Assembly (NCBI GenBank): GCA_031396695.1
Contig: JANNLG010000056.1
Location: 1-64,000, forward strand
Source of the DNA: VGRW01 sp031396695
Lineage (GTDB): Bacteria > Myxococcota_A > UBA9160 > SZUA-336
Length of the DNA: 64,000 nucleotides
Direction of reading: 5' to 3'
The position numbers were made by a program, and so were the translations under genes. Below are positions 8,232 to 17,700 of this stretch, one piece after another (the stretch's first letter is position 1; the number at the start of each line of letters is the position of its first letter). The notes below the pieces were generated by a model, which did not search any database, was not told the origin of the DNA, and worked only from the letters and a program-made list of their open reading frames with translations.

Positions 8232-9245
8232 ATGAGTTCGAGCCACGATCCCGAGGCGGCCTCGGCCGAGACCTCGCGAGCGACCGTGCGCGTCGATCTG
8301 CCGGAGACATTCCAGGCGGAGATCCGCGGGCTCGCGCGCGCGCTGCCCGGGCTCGACTACTTCGCGATCCTCGGTGTGTCGCGCGCCGCGACCGCCGACG
8401 AGATCCGCGACGCGTTCTTCGAGCGCTCGAAGACTTTTCATCCCGACCGCTATTTCAAGAAAGAGCTCGGTCCGTACGCGGGGCTCTTGACCGAGATCTA
8501 CAAGCGCATCGTCGCCGCACACGACGTGCTGCGCGACACGAAGCTGCGCGCCAGCTACACGCGCACGCTCAGCGACACGACCAGCTCCGCGAAGCCGTCG
8601 CCGTTCGCGACGCGGCCGAAGCCCGCCGCGAAGCCCGCCGCCGCCACGCCCGGCGCGCGCGGCTCGTCGCTGCGCAACCGCTTGGGCCTGCAATCGCCCG
8701 GACTCGTGCTCGACTCGCTGCAGAAGCAGCTCGAGCAGAGCCGCGCGCGCGCCTGCAAGCACTTCGAAGCCGCGCTCGGCTACAAAGCCAGCGGCGACTG
8801 GGCGCGCGCCGCGCAGCTCGTGGAGCTCGCGCTCGCCTTCGACCCGCGCGAGAAGCAGTACCACGAGGAGCTCGCCGAGATCCTGCCGCGCGCGAACACC
8901 GATCGCGCCGCCGACGTGCGCCGCAAGGCCGAGCTGCTCCTGCACGGCGATCGCGCCGGCGCGGCGGAGCTGCTCGAAGAAGCCGCCCAGCTCATGCCGA
9001 CCGACGCGGAGCTCGCGCACAAGCTCTCGAACCTGCTGCTGGCGATCGGCGGCGATCTCGCCAAGGCCGCGCTGTACGGCGAACGAGCGGTCGCGCTCGA
9101 CGAGGACGATCTGCGCTTCCGCAAGGCGCTGGCTGCGGTCTACCGCCAGTCCGGCGAGCCGCAGAAGGCTCGCAAGCACCTGCAGCGCGCCTGGGAGCTC
9201 GATCCGCTGGACAAGGAGATCCGACTGGCCTTGCAGACACTGTGA
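8232..9245 (+). CDS. J-domain protein with C-terminal TPR-like repeats
   Basis: A 337-residue cytosolic protein. The J domain spans about residues 40-110 (LDYFAILGVSRAATADEIRDAF) with the essential HPD at 70-72 (FHPDRYF). An Ala/Pro/Lys-rich linker follows, then helical TPR-like repeats to the C-terminus. There is no zinc finger or substrate-binding C-domain of a true DnaJ, so this is a class III co-chaperone. The ATG at 8232 follows a strong GGAGGCGGG site. It lies 27 bp before a short dnaK, which strongly suggests the two proteins work together as an Hsp40/Hsp70 pair. Confidence 0.85.
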   Translation: MSSSHDPEAASAETSRATVRVDLPETFQAEIRGLARALPGLDYFAILGVSRAATADEIRDAFFERSKTFHPDRYFKKELGPYAGLLTEIYKRIVAAHDVLRDTKLRASYTRTLSDTTSSAKPSPFATRPKPAAKPAAATPGARGSSLRNRLGLQSPGLVLDSLQKQLEQSRARACKHFEAALGYKASGDWARAAQLVELALAFDPREKQYHEELAEILPRANTDRAADVRRKAELLLHGDRAGAAELLEEAAQLMPTDAELAHKLSNLLLAIGGDLAKAALYGERAVALDEDDLRFRKALAAVYRQSGEPQKARKHLQRAWELDPLDKEIRLALQTL

Positions 9246-9272
9246 GGTGTCGGCAGTCATGAGGGAAGGACG

Positions 9273-10850
9273 ATGAGTCGAGTAATCGGAATCGATCTGG
9301 GAACGACGAACTCGTGCGTGGCGATCCTCGAGGAGGGCCAGCCGGTCGTGATCCCCAACACCGGTGGCTACAAGACGACTCCCTCGATCTTCGCGGTCAC
9401 GGAAGAGGGCAAGCGGCTGGTCGGACATCTGGCCAAGCGCCAGGCCGTCACCAACGCGAAGAACACGGTCTATGCGGCGAAGCGCCTGATCGGCCGCTCG
9501 TTCGACTCGCCCGAGGTCGCGAGCTTCAAGTCGCTACTGCCCTACGAGCTGGCCGAGGGTCCGAACAACGACGTGCGCGTGCGCGTCGCCGGCCGCGTGT
9601 ACACGATCCCGGAGATCTCCGGCATCGTGCTGCGCGAGATGAAGCGTGTCGCCGAGGAGTACCTGGGCGACACCGTGCAGCAGGCGGTCATCACCGTGCC
9701 CGCGTACTTCAACGACGCGCAGCGCCAGACCACGCGCGACGCGGGCCGCATCGCGGGCCTCGAGCTTCTGCGCATCATCAACGAGCCGACCGCGGCGGCG
9801 CTGGCCTACGGCTTCGGCCGCGACAAGACCGAGGTCGTGGCGGTCTACGATCTGGGAGGCGGCACCTTCGACGTCTCGATCCTGCAGATGGGCAAGGGCG
9901 TGATCGAGGTGCTCGCGACCAACGGCGACACGCAGCTCGGCGGCGAGGACTTCGACCGCCGCATCGTGCAGTTCCTGCTCTCGTCGTTCAAAGAGAAGGA
10001 AGGCCTCGACCTCGCCGGCGACACCATGGCGCTGCAGCGGCTGAAGGACGCTTCGGAGAAGGCGAAGTGCGACCTGTCGCAGGTCGCCTCCTCCGAGATC
10101 AACCTGCCGTTCATTGCCGCGGACGCGGAAGAGAACGCGCTGCACATGAGCGTGGTGCTCTCGCGCGAGCAGCTCGAGGAGCTCACGTCGGAGCTGGTCG
10201 AGCGCACGCGGGGCATCGTGCAGCGCGCGTTCGACGACGCGAACGTCAGCGCGGCGCAGATCGACCAGGTGCTCCTGGTCGGCGGCCAGACGCGCATGCC
10301 GCTGGTGCAGCGCTTCGTCGCACAGCTGTTCGGAAAGACGCCGCACAAGGGCGTGAATCCCGACGAGGTCGTGGCGGTCGGCGCGGCAATCCAGGCCGCG
10401 ATGCTCTCCGAGGAGAAGGAAGGCCCGCTGCTCGTCGACGTCACGCCGCTGTCGCTCGGCATCGCGACCTTCGGCGGTCACTTCGCGCGCTTGATCGACC
10501 GCAACACCACCGTGCCGACCTCGCGCCAGGAGATCTTCACCACCACGCGCGACAACCAGACGGCCGTGAAGATCCGCGTGTTGCAGGGCGAGAGCGAGCG
10601 CGCCGACGACAACGATCTGCTCGGCGAGTTCGTGCTGGCGGGAATCCCGCAGGGCCCGAAGGGCGGACCCGAGATCGAGGTCACGTTCGACATCGACGCG
10701 AACGGCATCGTCTCGGTCTCGGCGCGCGATCTGGCGACCGGGCGCGCGCAGTCGATCCAAGTCAATCCGCGCGGCACGCTCTCGCCCGAGGAGATCGAGC
10801 GGCTGGCGAGACAGTACGACCAAGGCAACGAGGTGGCGGTCAAAGGCTAG
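9273..10850 (+). CDS. dnaK: Hsp70/DnaK-like chaperone lacking the C-terminal lid
   Basis: ATP-dependent chaperone of 525 residues, about 110 shorter than typical DnaK. The nucleotide-binding domain is complete: GIDLGTTNSCVAIL, VPAYFNDAQRQ, INEPTAAALAYG, YDLGGGTFDVSI and VLLVGGQTRMP. The DVTPLSLGI linker and the beta-sandwich substrate domain (about 395-500) follow. The sequence ends soon after GTLSPEEIERL, so the helical lid and the acidic tail are absent. It may be a dedicated rather than the housekeeping DnaK; no grpE or full dnaJ is nearby. The start is supported by GGAAGGACG. It is likely co-transcribed with the flanking J-domain and TPR genes. Confidence 0.92.
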   Translation: MSRVIGIDLGTTNSCVAILEEGQPVVIPNTGGYKTTPSIFAVTEEGKRLVGHLAKRQAVTNAKNTVYAAKRLIGRSFDSPEVASFKSLLPYELAEGPNNDVRVRVAGRVYTIPEISGIVLREMKRVAEEYLGDTVQQAVITVPAYFNDAQRQTTRDAGRIAGLELLRIINEPTAAALAYGFGRDKTEVVAVYDLGGGTFDVSILQMGKGVIEVLATNGDTQLGGEDFDRRIVQFLLSSFKEKEGLDLAGDTMALQRLKDASEKAKCDLSQVASSEINLPFIAADAEENALHMSVVLSREQLEELTSELVERTRGIVQRAFDDANVSAAQIDQVLLVGGQTRMPLVQRFVAQLFGKTPHKGVNPDEVVAVGAAIQAAMLSEEKEGPLLVDVTPLSLGIATFGGHFARLIDRNTTVPTSRQEIFTTTRDNQTAVKIRVLQGESERADDNDLLGEFVLAGIPQGPKGGPEIEVTFDIDANGIVSVSARDLATGRAQSIQVNPRGTLSPEEIERLARQYDQGNEVAVKG

Positions 10851-10853
10851 GGT

Positions 10854-11552
10854 TTGGGCGATTCACGACACGATGAAGTGACGCGCTTGCTGAAGCGAGG
10901 GCTCAACCACTACGGGTTGGGCGATCTCGAAGGGGCGATTGCGTGCTGGGAACAGGCGCGCGCGCTCGACCCCGAGAACCAGGCCGTGCACGACTACCTC
11001 GAGACCGCCTACGAGGAGAACGGTGGCGCGCGCAAGAAGGCCGCGCCGCCTCGCGTCGCCGCCAAGCCCGCCAGCGGATTCCCGCCGCCGCGCGAGAAGA
11101 AGCCCGCGCCGGGCAAGATCGTCACCGACGACGACGACACGCCCAAGAGCGGCCCGATCATCGAGTTCGAGGCCGAAGACGATCCCGACACGCAGCTCCA
11201 GCTCGCCCTGCAGTCCTACAAAGAAGGGCGTTACGACGACGCCTGGCGCGAGCTGAACGAGGTCGCGAAGACGCAGCCGGGCCGGCTCGACGTGCAGGGC
11301 TACCTGCAGCTGGTGCGCACCGAACGCGCGCAGACCTGGGCCAAGGAGATCGGCGATCAGGGCCGCGTGTTGAAGCGCAAGATCACGACCGCGCAGATCA
11401 TGCAGCTCAAGCTCAAGCCCGACGAGGGCTTCATGCTCGCGCAGATCGACGGCCGGCTGTCGATCGCCGACCTGATCAGCCTGTCCACCTCCGATCGCGT
11501 GCGCACGCTCGAAGTCATCGCCAAGCTGCTCAGGGACGAGATCGTCGAGTAG
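10854..11552 (+). CDS. TPR protein with a C-terminal 'GFxLxxIDG' domain
   Basis: A 232-residue cytosolic protein starting at a TTG 3 bp after dnaK; an in-frame GTG at 10878 is an alternative. One TPR unit (about 6-45: GLGDLEGAIACWEQARALDP) is followed by a Pro/Lys/Asp-rich linker and a second TPR-like unit (LALQSYKEGRYDDAWREL, about 118-150). The final 60 residues contain DEGFMLAQIDGRLSIADL, a small domain I recall at the C-terminus of many deltaproteobacterial DnaJ/TPR proteins. No enzyme motif is seen. Context suggests an adaptor for the lidless DnaK. Confidence 0.78.
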   Translation: MGDSRHDEVTRLLKRGLNHYGLGDLEGAIACWEQARALDPENQAVHDYLETAYEENGGARKKAAPPRVAAKPASGFPPPREKKPAPGKIVTDDDDTPKSGPIIEFEAEDDPDTQLQLALQSYKEGRYDDAWRELNEVAKTQPGRLDVQGYLQLVRTERAQTWAKEIGDQGRVLKRKITTAQIMQLKLKPDEGFMLAQIDGRLSIADLISLSTSDRVRTLEVIAKLLRDEIVE

Positions 11553-11555
11553 ATG

Positions 11556-11624
11556 CCTTAGCGGGGCCCGGCGCGCGGACGTCCGCGCGCCACCCGAACT
11601 ACGTTCGCCTTCGGCTCGCTGCGC
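11556..11624 (-). repeat. Dispersed intergenic repeat, copy A
   Basis: About 69 bp between the convergent TPR and ubiB-like genes. Its core is a 22-bp perfect palindrome at 11570-11591 (GGCGCGCGGAC and its complement). Read on the minus strand, the element matches 53468-53536 with only about six differences, including the GAAGGCGAACG motif and the CCCGCTAAGG end. The palindrome could act as a bidirectional terminator-like structure, but it has no T-tract. Confidence 0.6.
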
Positions 11625-11692
11625 GGCGCGCGCTTCGCGCGCACCTTGCTCGGAGTGCTGCGGATGCCGTCGTCGGACGTGTGTTGCTACGC

Positions 11693-12997
11693 TCAGCCGG
11701 GTCCCGCGGTGACGAACCTCAAGAGGTGCGGCAGGAAGCGCGGCATCGGATCGGCGCCGGGGGCGATGCGTTCGGACAGGTTGTAGACGTGCGCGAGCGT
11801 GCGCGCCCAGAGCAGCAGCTCGTGCGGAACGCGGAATGCTCCGCTCTCGCGCACCAGTCGCTTGCCGAGCGACTTGAGCGATTGGATTCCGGAGGCGCTC
11901 GCGCCGAGCGCGCTGGCGGCGCCCGCGTCGAGCGCTTCGACGAGCGCGGCGCGCGCTTCGCGCTCGCGACCGGGCACCACCGCGCGCAAACGCACGAGCC
12001 CCGCGAGCAACGCATCGACGTCGCGTTTCAAGAGCGCCTGGAAGCCCAGCCGCAGCTCCTCGCGCAGCGTAGGCGAGAGCCGCTCCGCCAGCCCGAAGTC
12101 GATGAACAACACGCGCGGCGCGGAGCCGGGCTCGTCCACGACGTACAGGTTGCCCGCGTGCGGATCGGCGTGGAACAGACCGTGCCCGAAGACCTGGCGT
12201 CCGTACGCGTCGGCGACGATGCCGAGCACGGCTTCGGGCGCGATGCCGCGCGCTGCGAGCGCCTCGCGATCGTCGAGGCGCGTGCGCGGCACGTAGTCGA
12301 GCGTGAGCACGCTCTTGGCGCTCGCGTTCCAGTGTACGCGCGGCACCACCACGCGGGCGTCGTCCACCAGATCGCGCGCGATCGACTCCGCGACGCGCCC
12401 CTCGAGCTCGAAGTCGATTTCGCGCAGCAGCGCGCCGTGTAGCTGGTCGAACAGCTCGCCGCTGTCGTGTCCGCCGAGCCAGGGTCTCAACAGCCACGCC
12501 GCGCGGCGCAGGTTGCGCACGTCCTGCGTGATTCTTGCCGGCGTCAGCTCCGCGTGCCGCACCTTCACGGCGACCTGGCTTCCGTCGCGCAGCCGCGCGC
12601 GGTGCACCTGCGCGATCGAGGCGGTGCCGAGCGGGACGGGATCGATCCAGGCAAAGCGCTCGCTCGAGCCGAGCGCGCGCGCGAGCTGCGCGCGGATGGT
12701 CGCGAAAGGCACGGCCGGCGCGGCGTCGCCCAGCGCGTCGAGCGGCGCACGAAACTCATCCGAAAGTGCGTCGACGCGCGTCGCGAGGTGGTGCCCCAGC
12801 TTGGTGTAGATCCCGCGCAGCGAGCCGAGCGCTGCGGCGATGCGCCGACCGGCGTCCGCGTCGCGCTCGGCGCGCGTTCGACGCCCCCTGAACGGCCCGT
12901 AGTCGCTCGCAGCGGCGCGAACGGCTGCACCCGCGAGTGTTCGCATCGCCGAGCGCGCGCGAGGCGGCGCTTTCGCCCGTGCCGTCATGCGGCGCAT
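11693..12997 (-). CDS. ABC1/AarF/UbiB-family atypical kinase
   Basis: A 434-residue member of the UbiB/ADCK protein-kinase-like family; relatives assist quinone synthesis or act on lipids by ATP hydrolysis. Visible landmarks are IYTKLGHHLATR (the KxGQ motif, with His for Gln), PLGTASIAQVHRARL (alanine-rich loop equivalent), VAVKVRH (ATP-binding Lys), FHADPHAGNLYV (catalytic loop) and FIDFGLAERLS (DFG). C-terminal TM helices typical of true UbiB are not obvious. Starts at 12997 or 12988 are both possible, without a clear ribosome site. The gene is monocistronic, with no ubiquinone genes nearby, so the role is uncertain. Confidence 0.85.
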   Translation of the reverse strand: MRRMTARAKAPPRARSAMRTLAGAAVRAAASDYGPFRGRRTRAERDADAGRRIAAALGSLRGIYTKLGHHLATRVDALSDEFRAPLDALGDAAPAVPFATIRAQLARALGSSERFAWIDPVPLGTASIAQVHRARLRDGSQVAVKVRHAELTPARITQDVRNLRRAAWLLRPWLGGHDSGELFDQLHGALLREIDFELEGRVAESIARDLVDDARVVVPRVHWNASAKSVLTLDYVPRTRLDDREALAARGIAPEAVLGIVADAYGRQVFGHGLFHADPHAGNLYVVDEPGSAPRVLFIDFGLAERLSPTLREELRLGFQALLKRDVDALLAGLVRLRAVVPGREREARAALVEALDAGAASALGASASGIQSLKSLGKRLVRESGAFRVPHELLLWARTLAHVYNLSERIAPGADPMPRFLPHLLRFVTAGPG

Positions 12998-13084
12998 TCT
13001 AGACGCGACGCATCATTGCGTCTGCACGACACGCGCGAAGTTGCGCAGAGGTTGCGCATTCCTGTGTTCGATCGCCCCCTAAGC

Positions 13085-13114
13085 TTGACACCGGGATCGC
13101 CCCCGTAATAGAAA
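13085..13114 (+). promoter_or_regulatory. Candidate sigma-70 promoter for the YCF48-RND-DUF1302 operon
   Basis: TTGACA at 13085-13090 is a perfect -35. TAATAG at 13106 (15-bp spacer) or TAGAAA at 13109 (18-bp spacer) could be the -10. It lies 130-160 bp before the first gene. The region also holds a 6+6 palindrome at 13007-13022 (GACGCA-TCAT-TGCGTC) nearer the divergent ubiB-like gene. Assigned by eye only. Confidence 0.4.
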
Positions 13115-13244
13115 CGGCCACCGGTCTTCGCCATCGCGCGCCTTCTTCCCGAAGGAGCCGCTGCGAGTTGTATACCGCGACGACCGGTCGTTTTCGTTTC
13201 CAGAGTGCGGCGCGAAGCGCTGCAGGTTTTGACCGGGAGGGGCA

Positions 13245-14717
13245 TTGAGCAGGTTCCGCACGGCGCGTGTATTGCGCGTTCTGGGTTGCCTCTGTTTGAT
13301 CGCGTTCAGCACGAGCGCCTGCATGGAAGAGTCGTACGAGGAGCAGTACGCGGAGGGCGAGATCGACCTTCCCGACGACTTGTACGCGGTGAGCGCGATC
13401 GGTGCCGACCACCTGTGGGCGGCGGGCTACTTCGGCGCGATCTACCGCACGAGCGACGCCGGGAAGAACTGGCGAAAGCTCAACGGTCTCACCGATCAGT
13501 CGATCTACGACATCTCGTTCGCGGACGAGAAGAACGGTTGGGCGGTCGGTCGCCGCGGCTTCGTGATCCACACGACCGACGGCGGCGACACCTGGGAGCT
13601 GCAGAGCATCCCGCGCAAGCCGGCGCAGCACTTGTTCGCGGTCAAAGCGATCAACCCGACCACGGCCTGGGCCGTCGGTGACTGGGGCGGGCGCTACTAC
13701 ACGAGCGACGCGGGCAAGACCTGGCAGGATCGTTCGTTCCTGCTCACCCAGGACCACCCGAGCTTCAAGTACCTCTCCGACGACGAGCTCGAGGCCTTCG
13801 AGCGCGGCGACAAGCTGTACGACGACATCTTCCTGAACGACGTCTACTTCGCCGACGACAAGCACGGCTGGATGGCCGGCGAGTACGGGCACACGTACTG
13901 GACCGACGACGGCGGCGAGACCTGGAATCACGGCCACATCGCGGGCACGGTGCGGTTCGAGGAGATCGTCTTTCCGATCGGCGAGAAGAAGGTGCCCAAG
14001 GACAAGTGGGAGCAGATCTTCGCCGCGACCGAGATCCTGCTCGACAAGCCCTACCTGAAGATCGAGATGGAAGGCCTGATGACGCCGGCGGAGCTCGCCA
14101 AGCGTGGCGACACGTTCCTCGCGGACGAGCGCGCGGACGAGATCCAGAAGTTCCTCGAGAACGAGGGCATCAATCAGGACCGGATCAAGATCCGAAACGC
14201 GACGCCGCTCGACCAGGAAGGCGTCGACATGAAGGCGTTCGCGCAGAAGAAGCTCTCGCCCGTGCCCGCATTGAAGATCGAGGTCATCGAGACTCCGTTC
14301 CTGTTCGACGTGAAGTTCAAGGACCCGATGAACGGACTGATCACCGGTCTGGGCGGGGTGGTGCTCACGTCGAGCGACGGCGGCCGCACGTGGACCTACC
14401 TGCCCAGCGATTCGAAGCAAGCGTTGTTCGCGGGCGCCTTCGCGGAGGCGCGCATGATCACCGTCGGTGAGAAGGGCCAGCGCCGGATCAGCAAGGACGG
14501 CGGGCAGACCTGGCTCAAGCTCGGCGAAGAGGACGGCTTCGGCCGCTTCCCCGCGGACAAGCACGGCTACTTCCGCGATGTCACCTGCGGCACGCCGAGC
14601 GTGTGCTGGATGGTCGGCGCCGGTGGCAACGTGATCCGCTCGACCGATGCCGGCGAGAACTGGTTCGAGATGTTGCCCAAGCCGGAGCCCATCCCGGCCA
14701 CCGGCGCGGGGGAGTGA
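13245..14717 (+). CDS. YCF48-like beta-propeller lipoprotein
   Basis: A 490-residue predicted outer-membrane lipoprotein: a short basic N-terminus, a hydrophobic stretch and a lipobox ending at Cys26 (FSTSAC). The mature part has repeated BNR/YCF48-type blades, seen as SDAGKNW, TDGGDTWE, SDAGKTWQD, DDGGETWN, SDGGRTWTY and TDAGENW, each flanked by GWAVG or GxGG turns. The TTG at 13245 follows GGGAGGGG. Proteins of this type commonly sit beside RND/MMPL exporters and DUF1302 porin-like proteins, as here. Its propeller probably scaffolds assembly or substrate hand-over at the envelope; no enzymatic activity is indicated. The stop nearly abuts the RND start. Confidence 0.85.
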   Translation: MSRFRTARVLRVLGCLCLIAFSTSACMEESYEEQYAEGEIDLPDDLYAVSAIGADHLWAAGYFGAIYRTSDAGKNWRKLNGLTDQSIYDISFADEKNGWAVGRRGFVIHTTDGGDTWELQSIPRKPAQHLFAVKAINPTTAWAVGDWGGRYYTSDAGKTWQDRSFLLTQDHPSFKYLSDDELEAFERGDKLYDDIFLNDVYFADDKHGWMAGEYGHTYWTDDGGETWNHGHIAGTVRFEEIVFPIGEKKVPKDKWEQIFAATEILLDKPYLKIEMEGLMTPAELAKRGDTFLADERADEIQKFLENEGINQDRIKIRNATPLDQEGVDMKAFAQKKLSPVPALKIEVIETPFLFDVKFKDPMNGLITGLGGVVLTSSDGGRTWTYLPSDSKQALFAGAFAEARMITVGEKGQRRISKDGGQTWLKLGEEDGFGRFPADKHGYFRDVTCGTPSVCWMVGAGGNVIRSTDAGENWFEMLPKPEPIPATGAGE

Positions 14718-14719
14718 GC

Positions 14720-17700
14720 GTGGCCGACCAAGATCCAGAGAGACCGAAGGTCCTGATCGAAGAGAACCTGCCGGAGAGCGCGTTCTCGATGCGCTTCGGC
14801 CGCCTGGTCATCCGCTACCGGTTCGCCGCGTTGATGACGCTGCTCAGCATCTCGCTGTTCTTCTCGTTCCCGCTGGTCAACGCCGCCTACTACAACATCA
14901 CCGCGGCCCAAAGCGAGGACGGCGTCGGCAAGGTCCTGTTGGGCGTAAAGGCGCGCTTCCGCGTCGACGCCAACATCCGCAAGACCTATCCCGAGCACCC
15001 GTACATCCACGCGCAGGACAAGTTCTCCGGGAAGTTCGGATCGGCCTCTTTCGTCGCGATCGCCGTGATCAAGAAAGAGGGCCAGATCTACGACTACGAC
15101 TTCCTGCAGAAAGTCTCGCGCGTCACGGACAAGCTCGATCAGGCTCCGAACGTCAACCACTACCAGGTTCGCAGCCTCTCGCACATCAACACGCGCGTCA
15201 TCATCATCGAGCCCGACGGCGCGATCGAAGCGGCACCGTTGCTCGAGGAGATTCCCGAGGACGAAGCGGAGCTGCAGCAGCTCAAGGAGACCGTGCTCGA
15301 GAACCCCGGCCTGATCTACGGCCAGCTCGTGTCACGCGATCACCGCGCGGCGCTGGTGTCGGCGGGCTTCATCACGCACCGGCTCGACAACAGCAAGGCC
15401 TACACGGAGCTGTTCAACTATCTCCAGAACCTGAAGGCTGAAGAAGAGGCCGACGGCACCGCCGAGATCTACATCTCGGGCGCGCCTATGGCGACCGGCT
15501 ACGTGATCGAGAGCCAGTTCGATCTCGTGTACTTCCTGCTGCTCACGATCGTGCTGCTGTTCTTCCTGTTGCTCGCGTACTTCCGGCGCTTGCACGGCGT
15601 GGCGATCCCGATGGTCGCGGGTCTGTCGACGGCGGTCTGGGGCATGGGCATGACCGGTTGGATCGGGATCGCGCTCGATCCGCTGATCCTGGTGATTCCG
15701 CTCCTGATCACGGCGCGCGCCATCTCGCACACGATTCAGATGGCCGAGCGCTTCTTCGAGGAGTACGAGGTCGAGTGCACCGTGCGATCCGAGAAGCTCG
15801 GTCGCAAGCTCACACCGGCGGAGATCGAGGAGTCGAAGCTCGAGTGCGCGACCACGTCGCTCGCCAAGCTCATGCTGCCCGGCATGATCGGCATCCTGAC
15901 CGACGCCGCGGGTCTCGCGGTGGTCGCGATCACGACGATCCGCACCATGCAGGAGCTATCGATCTTCGGGTCGTTCTGGGTGGTGGCGATCATCTTCAAC
16001 GTGATCATCCTGCACCCGATCATGATCGCGTACCTGCCGCCGCCTCACGAGTTCGCGCACTTCTCGCCGATCTGGATGCAGAAGTTCCTGAAGTGGGCGG
16101 GCGAGACGGCGACCGGGACGGTGAGCCGTTGGGTGCTGGTCGGCGGCAACGCGATCGTGCTGATCCTCGCCACCTGGTACGTGCTGTTCAACTCGACCAT
16201 CGGCGAGAGCCGGCCGGGCGTGCCGATCTTCTGGCCCGATCATCCGTTCAACGTCGCGACCGCGCAGCTCGGCGAGACGTTCGGCGGCGTGGACCAGATG
16301 ACGGTGTTCGTCGACGGCGACGGCAAGAGCGCGAGCTCCGACGGTCTGGTGATCCAGCGCATGGAGGCGCTGCAGCGCTGGATGCGCAAGTACGTCGACC
16401 CGGGCGCGACCGTGTCGCTCGTCGACGTGATCAAGCAGTACTGGCTGGTGAACCATTACGCGGATCCGAAGTGGGGCTTCGTGCCCGACGCCGCGCAGAC
16501 GATCGGCGGCATCATCTTCCAGCTCCAGCGCAGCAACATCCCGGGCTTCCTGCGCCCGTTCCTCACCGACGACGCCGAGGACGCGAACATCACGTTCTTC
16601 TTCCGCGACCACAAAGGGAAGACGATCAAGCGCGCGGTCCACTACGCGAACGAGTTCATCAACGCCAACCCGATGGGCCGCATCAACGTGCGGCTGGTCG
16701 AGGACAAGGGCGGCGTGATGGGCGCGATCTACTACCTGTTCGGACCCGTCATGTTCCCGCGCCACTCGGGCATGGTGGTCGAGGTCGCGGACATCAACGA
16801 GGACCAGAAGATCACGGGCTACCAGCCCGGCACCGCGGTGCAGGTCGGGCGCTGGACCGAGCGCGCCGACCCCGCGGAGGTCGAGAAGAACGTGATCGCC
16901 GGCATCCGCGCGCTGTCGCGCACGAAGCTGCCCGAGATCAAGCTCTCCGATCGCTTCAAGGAAGACCTCCAGCAAGACAAGAACCGGATGGAGAAGCTCG
17001 CCATCAATCTGTCGGCGGAGTTCGACTACCGGATCGAGAACATCTCGATTCCGGCGGACGAGATCGTCCACGAGTTCGAGACCGTCGCGGATCTGGTCAA
17101 CCACATCGTCGACCGCTCGGCGTACTTCGTCACCGAAGAGTGGAAGAACGACGAGGGCAACATCACCGCGCAGACGATCCGCTACTGCCGGCACTACTGC
17201 GGCTACGAGCTGTGGACGCAGAACACCAAGTTCAAGGACGTCTCGTTCAATCCGCAGCGCACCAACACCTACACGCGCGGCGCGGAGTTCGTGCTCGCGG
17301 GCGGGATCATGGGCGTCTACGCGGCGGTGAACGACGAAGTCGAGCGCGGCCACGTCGCGAACATCGTGCTGATCTTCATCATCTCGTACCTGTTCGTGGC
17401 GATCAGCTACCGCTCCAACCTGGCCGGCCTGTTCGTGCTGTTCAGCATTGCGGTCGCGACCATGCTCTCGCTCGCCTACATGGCGGTGCGCGAGACGGGG
17501 CTCACGATCCAGACGCTGCCGGTGCAGTCGGTCGGCGTGGGCGTCGGAATGGACTACGCGGTCTACGTCGCGGACCGGATCCGTCAGGAGTACGCCTGGT
17601 GCGGCGACTTCGACGAAGCGATCCGGCGCGCCATCCGCACCACCGGCATGGCCGTCTGCTTCACGGCCACGACGCTGATCGCGGGCATCATCGCCTGGTC

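Noticed and set aside
11570..11591. Simple rho-independent terminator
   Set aside because: The perfect palindrome has no T-tract and is shared with a distant intergenic copy, so it is better read as part of a dispersed repeat.
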